The notes under the pieces are model-generated. The model had not been told where the DNA came from and made no database searches. It saw only the letters and a program-made list of their open reading frames with translations. From positions 1-28,330 of the forward strand of contig JALGPX010000131.1 in assembly GCA_023515795.1 (NCBI GenBank): DNA of 28,330 bases, in the 5' to 3' direction. This DNA is from Amoeboaphelidium occidentale. Its lineage: Eukaryota; Aphelidiomycota; Aphelidea. Positions 19,099 to 27,592 of this stretch are shown here, in pieces. The number at the start of each line of letters is the position of its first letter. Within the stretch, counting starts at the first letter, position 1. The position numbers were made by a program, and so were the translations under genes.

Positions 19099-21274
19099 AT
19101 GCAGAAGCACTATTTCGAGCTGGGCACTCTAAGCCCCTTTAATCATGTTAGGCTCATTACGAGAGTCTATCCGAAAAGTCCGACCGACAAGAGCAGTCCA
19201 AGGCCGAACAAGCTGGCCACTTTGCTCTTCTATGCTTCAACAAAACCGGCCAAGCTCATAAAAGTTGGAAAGTACTTGCACGGAAAGGTGCAAGTAGACA
19301 TCTTCTGGAAGAGAAGAGGACACAATAAGATTACAATCGACATACTGGACGGAATATTGACTTCTTGTTCGCAGTACCTGGAGTTCTTTGTCAACGACTT
19401 CTTACAGATGGTTTCCTATCTACTAGATGATGACGATGCAACTATAGTCTCCAACATAACTGCAACCTTCGTTAAATTCTGCGAACTTTTTCAAGCATAT
19501 GCAATCGATGGCGAGTTCTATCAAAAGCTCAATCCTGTAGTTGAGAAGTACGCCGAACTGTGCAAATACAAGTCATCAGAAGACTTGATACATCGATATG
19601 AGTTCCGTTTAGCCGGACTCAAAGGCATACAGGCAGCGGCCACTTTGGAAAACTTTATCGGACATGGGACGGACAGGAGATTATACAATATCTGGTCAGG
19701 TATTGCGTCGAACATTCTTCTCGATGACCCATTGAGGATGCCATCAGGAACAGATAGGATCGTTCCTCATGCGAATCTTGTGAAACCAACTTTTGTTGGT
19801 GGCGATATGGTGTTTGATAGTCTTGCATTTATCGCAACTTATTGTATGCAAACTATCGTATCTCGATCAACTAGTACTACTATTGAGTCGCTTATAAAGC
19901 CTCTTTTTGCGGCCTTAAAAGATTGCAATGATGGCAACCAGATTGGAAAGCAGCTATTTGAAAAGATGAGTGAAACAGTTCAGTCACGTCATTGCTACTT
20001 GGTTGCATGCGAAACGGTGAAGGAACTCATCGAACAAAAAGAGAGTGAAGACAGAAATCAGCATCCGATGGACATCTTAGAAATTATACCAAAGTTTTCA
20101 CAATCAGAAACTTTCATGTCTTTTCCGATTGTCAATTTCTTGGAGCCAATGGTTGATAAACTAAACGAGAAAGAAGTATCAGAAGTGGAGATCGCCGAGT
20201 CTATGAAGAAGGTGTTGGGACTGATTGATATTATCGCAAGTGGTCCAAATTTCGTCCATCAAGCTAGAGATGCGGTTGTTTTCTTTATTGGAAAAATATT
20301 TACAGCGGAGAAAAAGCGCACAACAATGTTGTTGTCTCTGAAGCACATCTTGTCTTACAATAATAAGAGCAGCACTCGCATTTTTATTGAACCGGAACTG
20401 ATCTGTGCTTTATTAAGAAAAGGGAAAGAATTCAACAGTGTTCAAAGTAAATGCACGCTTATAATTATGAAGCAAATTTTGGAGTGCGGAGAGGCTTCAA
20501 TTTTCCGTGGTTCTAAGTTGCAAGAGGTAATCTTTTATTTCTTTATTTAATTTTCAGATGGGAGAATCTTTTGCTCAATTCCTTGAATCTTGCATTCAGA
20601 AGGAGCATTTCGGAAAGAAGGACCTAAGCTTCCTGAGCCAAATATTAAATATGCCTTTCCCAAAAGAAATATGCTTGAGTTTGGTGACTGCCGCAGCAAA
20701 GTGCTTAGAGAAGCCTTTGAAGCTGGAAATTGTTATGGTTCTGATAGATTTTCTATACCAAACTGCCAAGAAGAATAGCCTCACTAATTCTATGAATATT
20801 GTGGAGGCAGCAAGGACAAAATTACGCAGCGAACATGCAGACGCTGGCCAAAATTTTGTCGCAGATACCGATTATTCTAATGACGCTTACATTATGGAGC
20901 AAATTGTTGACTTGAAGCAAAGTATCGTCACTAATGGAGATGACATCCGTAATACTTTTGAGAAAGAATTAAGCAATTCTGCTGCAAGCAAATCAGCTAA
21001 TACTAACTCACAGAAAGCCCCAACAACTGATTCAGGAATATTCACAGCTCTTGATATTTCTATGAAAGAAAATTTTGTGAAGAGTAACGTATTAGGTAGC
21101 AATTCTGGGGTTATGAATACAAGCATGGTGGAGTTCAAGAAAAGCTTATTCATATCAGAAGATGAGAATACCAAGCCATTCACTCCGATATTTGATGCTA
21201 ACTTTAGTACTGCACTGCATAAGAATGCATTAGAGAAGAAAAGGTTGAAAGAAATCGAAGCCCTGCTGAATTGA
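19099..21274 (+). CDS. EFR3: Efr3, plasma-membrane anchor of the PI4-kinase complex
   Basis: Efr3 tethers the PI4KIII-alpha/Ypp1(TTC7) complex to the plasma membrane, setting the PI4P supply. Exons are 19099-20526 and 20558-21274, with a 31-nt phase-0 intron, the shortest in the window (donor GTAATC, acceptor TTTCAG), giving about 714 residues. The N-terminus shows HVRLITRVYPKSPTD, then PNKLATLLFYASTKPAKLIK and VGKYLHGKVQVDIFWKRRGH, the conserved Efr3 head with a basic membrane-facing patch. The rest is an all-helical rod of armadillo/HEAT-like repeats, and the tail is Ser/Asn-rich and polar. There is no N-terminal Cys cluster for palmitoylation of the animal kind, so attachment may rely on the basic patch as in yeast. 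SCAI follows 24 nt downstream. Confidence 0.9.
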
Positions 21275-21279
21275 ATAGA
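21274..21279 (+). terminator. AATAGA hexamer at the EFR3 stop
   Basis: AATTGAATAGATCC starts the hexamer at the last base of the EFR3 TGA stop. It is shared in form with UBA4 and lies in the 24-nt spacer before SCAI. Confidence 0.35.
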
Positions 21280-21298
21280 TCCCTTTTTGTGCCGTTTG

Positions 21299-22870
21299 AT
21301 GGATCCTCAAAGCAAGCGAGTCGTAGAAGAGTTCCGATATTTGTTGGAAAAGAGCCAGCAACTGTTCGCCGGCCTGAGAGACTTACCACCTACCGGAAAT
21401 GCAAAACTGTGGCAGCCTTTCTTCCACCGTGCTTTCGATATTTATACAAAACTCTGGAAGTTTCAGCAGACGAATCGCAGTATCTTAGAAGATCCTAATA
21501 TATACGGCCTGAAAAGGTATGACATTGGCGAAATCGCCTCTAAAATCGGACAACTGTATTATCATTACTATTTGAGGACCAGTGAAACGGATTACTTAAA
21601 AGAGTCGATGATATTCTACAATGCTGTCCGTGACCGAGCATACTTCAAGAATGTTTTGGAGACCAAAATGCCCAATTTAGTTGTGAAGGCTTTAAGATAT
21701 TACGCAAGACATATCGTGGTGGCTCTTCTTTTATCTGAAGAGACTATCATGAACTCATTAATAGGAGAATTTAAGTTTCTTGTGGAAGAGTATGGTCGCG
21801 TGTTTCAGCCTGGAGATTTCACAGAATGGACGACAGTATTGCAAGATATGAAGAATTTTCAAACTCTTAAGAAGGCATACTTCCCAGTTGATAATACAGG
21901 AAATTTGATTATTCCCCAAATAAGACTGAAGTCTGATGATGGCATTGACAGGAAATCAAAGTTCAAGATCAAGGAGGCTATTATTGTAGGGAACTCTCCG
22001 AGTCAACCCAAACTGTCTGAGTTAACGCTCGACATGTACTTTATGCTTCAGGTACTTGAAAGAAGCTCTGAGAAAAACAAGCAGCCTGGGGAAGACAAAT
22101 CCAGCCGCGAAAATCCGCGTAAGACTTTGTTGTACCGGCCTTCAATTGACCAATTCCTACTCTATTTGGCAACATGTAGTAGAGAAGTCGGAGAAGAAAA
22201 AGAGGGTTTATTATTATATATATCTTGTCCAGGGAAGAATATCTTATTTCCGGAGAATTCAGACCCGAAAAATAGTAGCAGCAGTTTAATGATAGGTTCG
22301 AAGTCGGAAGATGAAAATCCTAAGAGTTCTTCCTGCTTGTTTACAACAGACTTGGTTCCCTTCACACGAAAACCCATGTTTCTAATTATTGAAGCAAAAA
22401 ATGCATCTGGATTCGCAGAAATGGTTTCATCACATCATGCTCCCTTTCTTAGTTTAATTGCGCCGTACGATACACCGCCGGGTATGGATCGAATTTTCAC
22501 ACTCTTCCTTACTTCCCCGCTCCTTTCAATACTCAAGATTTGCAACAGGAAGGAAATTTCAATGTCGGACTGGAAACAATTAGAAGAAATTGCCCAACGA
22601 CTTGAAAGCTCTATATCAAATATTCTTAGCTGTTCAGAATACTTGGATGAGTCCATCAGAATTTTCTTGGAAGATTTTCATTGTTCAAAACTACTTGCGC
22701 GTTTTGTATTATGTTGCTTGGTGTTCAGTCAACATGTTGAACTCAGCAAAACAATGCCAATAAGCAATCCTCCGATTATCGCTTCAAACATTGTAACACC
22801 AGAAATTTATTCTTCTTTACGGACTCTACTTGATGTATTACAAACTCCGCATTTGTTCATATTCCCATAA
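21299..22870 (+). CDS. SCAI: SCAI-family protein
   Basis: SCAI is a nuclear protein that in animals represses MRTF/SRF transcription and takes part in double-strand-break repair; its role in unicellular organisms is unknown. It is a single exon of 523 residues, somewhat shorter than the roughly 600 of human SCAI. The N-terminal block VVEEFRYLLEKSQQLFAGLR, then AFDIYTKLWKFQQTNR and ASKIGQLYYHYYLRTSETDY, and the segment around SMIFYNAVRDRAYF match the SCAI family. I choose ATG 21299 because the frame further upstream starts with TTG and the conserved block begins at about residue 10. A Lys/Ser-rich linker at about 250-275 is poorly conserved. The stop lies 7 nt from the convergent NFU1 stop. 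Confidence 0.88.
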   Translation: MDPQSKRVVEEFRYLLEKSQQLFAGLRDLPPTGNAKLWQPFFHRAFDIYTKLWKFQQTNRSILEDPNIYGLKRYDIGEIASKIGQLYYHYYLRTSETDYLKESMIFYNAVRDRAYFKNVLETKMPNLVVKALRYYARHIVVALLLSEETIMNSLIGEFKFLVEEYGRVFQPGDFTEWTTVLQDMKNFQTLKKAYFPVDNTGNLIIPQIRLKSDDGIDRKSKFKIKEAIIVGNSPSQPKLSELTLDMYFMLQVLERSSEKNKQPGEDKSSRENPRKTLLYRPSIDQFLLYLATCSREVGEEKEGLLLYISCPGKNILFPENSDPKNSSSSLMIGSKSEDENPKSSSCLFTTDLVPFTRKPMFLIIEAKNASGFAEMVSSHHAPFLSLIAPYDTPPGMDRIFTLFLTSPLLSILKICNRKEISMSDWKQLEEIAQRLESSISNILSCSEYLDESIRIFLEDFHCSKLLARFVLCCLVFSQHVELSKTMPISNPPIIASNIVTPEIYSSLRTLLDVLQTPHLFIFP

Positions 22871-22877
22871 ACATTCC

Positions 22878-23638
22878 TCAAGATTTCTGCTTTTCGAATT
22901 CGTCAAAAGCTTTCTGCGATACTTCTTCGACAGGATCAAGAACCTGTTCAACTCTGGAAACTTCAGGAATATAATGCTTCATCATATTTTCAATTCCACT
23001 TTTCAATGTAATCGAACTGGAAGAACAACCTCTACAACTGCCCTTAAGTTTCAGCTTAAGTACACCAGTATCGTCCTCAAACTGCACGTATTCAATATCA
23101 CCCCCGTCTTCTTGAACCGCAGGCCTTATGCGCGTGTTTAACAATTCCTTGATCATTTGCACGACTTCTGAATCTTTGCTGACATCTTCGCTCTCTTGAC
23201 TAAACGCTTCCTCATTTACGGCTGGTTTTCCTTGTGAGAAATAATCCATCAATGTCCCATAAATCTCAGGCTTTAGTATCGCCCATTGATAAGACTCGTG
23301 CTTGTTCACAGTGACAAAAGTCGGAGCAAAGAATATCGATTTGACACCTTTGATAGCAAATAGTTCCCTTGCTAGTAACGATCCCTTAACTTCGCTTAAA
23401 TCTGAAAATTCGTATACTTTGCCCTCTGGAACCACTTGAACTCCTGGCTTAAATTTTAAAGCATGCTCATTTGGAGTCGATTCGGTCTGTATGAACATTC
23501 TGAGGGCTACAGATAAGTTAACCACATGCTAAAAGAGCTATTACCAGATGTCGAAGCTATGAATCTTTTATTTATCGTTGTGGCATATCTAAACCTCTGT
23601 AAAGGCTGTAGAACGTTTAATCTGAATAGGCTCATCAT
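22878..23638 (-). CDS. NFU1: NFU1 mitochondrial iron-sulfur cluster carrier
   Basis: Late-acting mitochondrial Fe-S protein that delivers [4Fe-4S] clusters, for example to lipoate synthase and complex II. Exons on the minus strand are 23638-23545 and 23506-22878, with a 38-nt phase-1 intron (donor GTAATA, acceptor CTGTAG), giving 240 residues. Exon 1 encodes a typical basic presequence (MSLFRLNVLQPLQRFRYATT and onward). Splicing joins IASTSALR to MFIQTESTPNEHALKF, the start of the Nfu N-domain. The NifU domain has RIRPAVQEDGGDIEYV and the cluster-binding CRGC at Cys189 and Cys192. The start is ATGATG: the first ATG overlaps the COX11 stop TGA by two bases, the second by one. Confidence 0.95.
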
Positions 23639-24264
23639 TGTGCTTTGAAAAACGTGTAAGAAAGCGTGATATCTCTTACATCCTTCATCAAAGGATCTTT
23701 CGCTATTTCAGGATCAATGTAGAAGAACACCGGCATGTCCACTTCTTCTCCAGGTCTTAGCAATTGCTCCTCAAAGCAGAAGCACTGAATTTTGTTAAAA
23801 TACGCCCCACATTTCATAGGAGTGACGTTATATGTAGAAACACCGACAACATCATGATCAGATGTGTTCTTTGCCGTGTAAAATACGAGTGCAGTTTCTC
23901 CAGGGTATACAAAGACTTCAGTCTGCTGTGGTTTAAATGTCCATGGTAAAGAGGTGGATGTATCGGCATTAAAACTGATCTTGAGCCTTCTAGATTGCTT
24001 CTGAGGCACCATTTTGGCAGGATTTAGAGTCTCCGATGCGTCAGTCTTTACTGTCCCAGCATATCCTGTTGCTTGACAAAACATTCGATACAGTGGCACG
24101 GCTGCGTATGTGACTCCAACTAGAGCAATCAGTACCGAGCTTGTGTAGAGAACTGTATCACCATAATTATTCTTCAAGCGTCTAGGAGGATGAGGGAATC
24201 TTTGTCCCGAGTATCCATTCAAGATCTTGCTACTTGTATGAAAGTTCCGTAAAATGCGAATCAT
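23635..24264 (-). CDS. COX11: COX11 cytochrome c oxidase copper chaperone
   Basis: Inner-membrane protein that delivers copper to the CuB site of Cox1. It is a single exon of 209 residues. An N-terminal presequence (MIRILRNFHTSSKILNGY) is followed by one transmembrane helix at about 37-57, then VPLYRMFCQATGYAGT with the conserved Cys63, and an intermembrane-space beta domain with the copper motif CFCFEEQ (Cys161, Cys163). The C-terminus ends DITLSYTFFKAQ as usual. All copper ligands are present, which implies a working aa3-type oxidase and a respiring mitochondrion. Its stop codon is fused to the NFU1 start. Upstream, an open frame without an ATG ends one base before this ATG. Confidence 0.96.
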   Translation of the reverse strand: MIRILRNFHTSSKILNGYSGQRFPHPPRRLKNNYGDTVLYTSSVLIALVGVTYAAVPLYRMFCQATGYAGTVKTDASETLNPAKMVPQKQSRRLKISFNADTSTSLPWTFKPQQTEVFVYPGETALVFYTAKNTSDHDVVGVSTYNVTPMKCGAYFNKIQCFCFEEQLLRPGEEVDMPVFFYIDPEIAKDPLMKDVRDITLSYTFFKAQ

Positions 24265-24521
24265 CTTATAAAAACGGTGTTAAATCGTGCAAGCTTCGGT
24301 GAAACTGTACGAAAGATGACATGAATGATTCCGCGGATAGCTCATGTTCCTTCAAGTTGAACACTTTTTGCGTCGTAACTATCTTGATCTTTGCGTGATC
24401 CCAAACGACAAAACAATCCAATATGGAACCATCACCAAATTCTCTGGAAAAGTCTTTCTTCAACCCTGTGGTGGATTACCAAAAGGCTACAGGACCAGGT
24501 AATGACTTCATAAGCACCTCT
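24265..24521. other. Divergent intergenic region between COX11 and asparaginase
   Basis: This 257-nt spacer holds both promoters. On the minus strand a 65-codon frame (24463-24266) ends with TAA one base before the COX11 ATG. It has protein-like composition but begins with TTG, has an in-frame stop just upstream, and has its first ATG only near its end. On the plus strand an in-frame ATG at 24423 could extend asparaginase by 33 residues. I see no recognisable operator or TATA box. Confidence 0.4.
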
Positions 24522-26358
24522 ATGGCACGAGTGCTTTGCATTTACACTGGCGGTACAATTGGAATGAAAGCGACAGATGATGGTTACATACCTGCCGAAA
24601 ACTGGTTCTTCGATACTCTAAAAAGCTCTCCCAAGTTTCATACTCGCAACGGAGGAGATGATTTATTCCGAGAATGCGTCAAGTTTATTGATACCGCAGA
24701 GCAGGTTTCATGTATTGAGTTGCCTTGTCTCGTTAGCCCAAAGTCTGTTTACGGAAAGCAAATTCAATATTGTATACTAGAGTACCAGCCATTGTTGGAT
24801 TCCGCCAACATGACTAGCAATGGTTACTTTTGTGCAGTTCGCGTCTAATTCTTAGAATGGATTAAAATTGCTAGTGATATCGAATTAAATTACAATGTGT
24901 TCGATGCTTTCATAGTGTTACATGGAACAGACACTATGAGTTATACCGCCTCAGCTCTATCTTTTATGTTTCAAGATCTCGGAAAGAGTGTGATTTTGAC
25001 CGGATCTCAAGTTCCATTATCAGAATGGAGAACGGATGCTGAAGAAAACCTTCTAGGGGCTCTATTTCTTGCAGGCCATTTTGTTATCCCTGAAGTTGGC
25101 GTATTCTTTGGTAACAAGCTATTTAGGGGAAACAGAGTAGCGAAAGTTGATGCGCTTGATTTCCTAGCGTTTGATAGTCCAAATTTAAAACCTCTTGCTA
25201 CAATGGGAGTGAATGTTGATGTTAATTGGAAGCATGTACGAAGGCCCAACACAACATCAAGATTCAAAGTATACAAAAATCTTTGCAAAAAGGTCGCTTC
25301 GTTGAAATTATATCCAGGGATCTCTTTAAATGCTCTGTCCGCAACTTTGGATTCCGGTATTCAAGGCTTAGTCCTTGAGACTTTTGGAGCTGGAAATTCT
25401 CCAAGTAATCGAAAGGATTTGCTTGAAAGGATAGCAAAAGCATGCGACGATGGGATCATCATCATAAATTGCACACAGTGCCGTCGAGGGATGGTTAGCG
25501 ACCTCTATGAAACTGGAAAAGCGCTGTCAAAAATTGGAGTTGTCTCAGGGAGTGATATGACTTCGGAATGCGCTTTTACTAAGCTTTGCTATGTGCTTGC
25601 GCTTGATATCAGTTATGAGGCCAAGCGAAACATGTGTAGCAAGAATTTGCGAGGCGAATTAACAGTCCTTCCATCAAATTTAAACGACAATGCCAAGTTC
25701 CGATCTCAATTTATTGAAGCTGTGGTCGATTCAATGGGTTTTAGCTCACCTATAGAGCGGAATATTGTTGAGCGAGCATTACTGCCACAAATAATAAGTT
25801 CCGCTTTACTGACAAAAGATCATACCTTTTTTGAGCACCTCTGCAACTACAGCGAAAACATTTCTTCTCTTGTGAATATTGGGGACTTTCAGGGAAGAAG
25901 TGCATTGTACTACGCAGCATTCAATGGAAGTGTTTCAACGGCAAAAAAATTGTTGGACCTCGGTGCTAATGTGCATCAAAGAACGTTCTTAGGGGAAACT
26001 GTTCTGGGATGCGGTATATTTTAGACATTTTGTAGTCTAATGTTTAGCCTGTTCTCGTGCTCATCATGATGTTGCATGTCTATTATTCCAAAGTGGAGGA
26101 AACTTCGATCGCGATGATCATGTATCAATCTACCATTTTCAGAGAGCAGCCATCTACGGTGACATTCGACATGTTTCTCTTTATTTACAATGCGGCTTTG
26201 ATTTAAACACTAAACTCGCACACAATCAAACAGCACTTCATCTTGCATACATTTACAATCAACTGGAGCTAATTGAATTTCTACTCTCATCAGAAGGCAT
26301 TGATCAAAATTGCGTGGACATTTTTGGTAAAAAGCCCTTTGAATACGAAAGTAATTGA
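24522..26358 (+). CDS. ASPG: L-asparaginase (type I-like) with C-terminal ankyrin repeats
   Basis: Cytosolic asparaginase of the ASPG/60-kDa lysophospholipase family, which splits asparagine to aspartate and ammonia. Exons are 24522-24822, 24856-26013 and 26048-26358, with introns of 33 nt (donor GTTACT, phase 1) and 34 nt (donor GTATAT, phase 1), giving about 589 residues, near the human 573. Catalytic motif 1 is IYTGGTIGM (Thr9) and motif 2 is VLHGTDTMSYTASAL (Thr125, Asp126). Splice 1 restores SNEWIKIASDIEL. Ankyrin repeats fill about residue 430 to the end, for example GRSALYYAAFNGSVSTAKKL and, in exon 3, NQTALHLAYIYNQLELIEFL. ATG 24522 starts the conserved domain directly; the upstream ATG 24423 is possible. 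Catalytic residues look intact. Confidence 0.93.
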
Positions 26359-26571
26359 TTCTTCAGTAAGATCTAATATAATCTATACGTATGCGTTCAG
26401 CATTATTTCGCCAGTTAAGTTCTAACAGAATATGATCAGATGAAAAGTTTTGTTTCTAGGATGTGTTAGCAAGTGACCATCAATTCAATTTGCAAACTAT
26501 TGAATTTGTCCGTTTTCACTTCAATCAAGAAACGATTTGTGTTTCTCAAATCTCTGCCCTTCTTATCACAA
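26359..26571. other. Spacer between asparaginase and NSA1
   Basis: This 213-nt spacer between tandem genes holds the ASPG 3' end and the NSA1 promoter. Bases 26366-26400 look exactly like a 35-nt intron of this genome (donor GTAAGA, acceptor TTCAG) but lie just after the ASPG stop, so they would be a 3'-UTR intron or chance. Nothing else is recognised. Confidence 0.4.
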
Positions 26572-27578
26572 ATGTCGTATCAATTCGCTGTGGGAGATGA
26601 AATTGGACTGTTAAAATACGTGGATGTGGAACAACCAGAGGAAGAGGGCGGAGAGTTAAGTGTCACTGTTCGCGACATAGTTGGTGCTCGTTCAAGAGCG
26701 CACAAAATCGATATGCTGAATCTTTCCGATTGCACTGATTACTTGGTAAGATAACTCTTGTCATAATAATCTTTAAGATGGTCTGCCGCTCCTCAGGATA
26801 TGTTGATATTCTACCAAAAAGCGAGAAAAAGCCTGTAAAGACGGTCTTGATGAAAGATGGTCCGTTCGTTGGCGCAGAAATGTTTGGCCAGAAGTTCATA
26901 GTTTGTTCGAAGAGTGGATTACTATCACTGGGATCTTTGGAGGATGACGTGTTATCTTCACACTCGGTAGCAACAGATGTTTCCAGAATGAGAATGTCTT
27001 ATGATTCTTCCAAAGTCGCGATCGGAGGAATCGAGAATGATTTAAGCATCTTTGACGTAACCAAAGGCTTCAAAGAGCCTGTTTTCAAAGCAAAGAATGT
27101 GAAGCACGACTTTTTGGATATGAGGGTTCCTGTGCTGATAAACGACTTGTCGTATGCGAACGAAGGAAATGATGAAATTCTTGTTGCAAACAGAAATAAG
27201 GTTACTTCTTTAGTTTTTCATTATAACATTTAGTTACGGTTGTATGATACACGCGTTGCAAGAAGGCCCGTCAAAGAACATGCTGTGTCGGAAAACCCTG
27301 TATTGCGTGTGCAAGTTGGAAAGACTAAGGAACAAGTGTATTTTACATGTCATGCAGGTGAAGTTTGCCGCGTTGACCTCCGAAACTTAAAGAAGGCCGT
27401 CTCATCGTATAAAGGAGCCAAGGGAAGAACTTCGGATTTTGCTTTGGTTGAAGACAAGCCTGGATATCTCGTTTCAGTTTCTACTGACAGATACATGAGA
27501 GTTTTTGATTTGGAGAAGAACAAACAGGAGGCGAAGATTTACTTGAAGCAACATTTAACTTCTATTGCGTTATTGTAA
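26572..27578 (+). CDS. NSA1: Nsa1/WDR74 WD-repeat 60S biogenesis factor
   Basis: Nucleolar WD40 protein of pre-60S particles, released by the AAA-ATPase Rix7/NVL. Exons are 26572-26745, 26778-27200 and 27234-27578, with introns of 32 nt (donor GTAAGA, acceptor TTTAAG) and 33 nt (donor GTTACT, acceptor ATTTAG), both phase 0, giving 313 residues. Family blocks are AKNVKHDFLDMRVPVLINDL, the post-splice RLYDTRVARRPVKEHAV, GEVCRVDLRNLKKAV, and STDRYMRVFDLEKNKQEAKI followed by YLKQHLTSIAL. The protein ends where the propeller ends; the basic tail present in human WDR74 is missing. The reading frame upstream of ATG 26572 has no other ATG. The stop is 14 nt from the VPS15 stop. Confidence 0.92.
27561..27566 (-). 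terminator. AATAGA hexamer downstream of VPS15
   Basis: GCAATAGAAG on the minus strand lies about 27 nt beyond the VPS15 stop, inside antisense NSA1 coding sequence. Confidence 0.3.
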
Positions 27579-27584
27579 AATAGA
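27579..27584 (+). terminator. AATAGA hexamer just after the NSA1 stop
   Basis: TTGTAAAATAGAGCC starts the hexamer immediately after the NSA1 TAA, within the 14-nt convergent spacer. Confidence 0.35.
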
Positions 27585-27592
27585 GCCATTTT

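Noticed and set aside
23507-23544. NFU1 starting in the frame that runs through the intron, without a presequence
   Set aside because: The region has clear GT-AG borders, and splicing attaches a basic mitochondrial leader directly to the conserved MFIQTE block.
26366-26400. Perfect-looking 35-nt intron (GTAAGA to TTCAG)
   Set aside because: It lies after the in-frame TGA of asparaginase and before the NSA1 start, so no coding frame supports it; it could only be a UTR intron.
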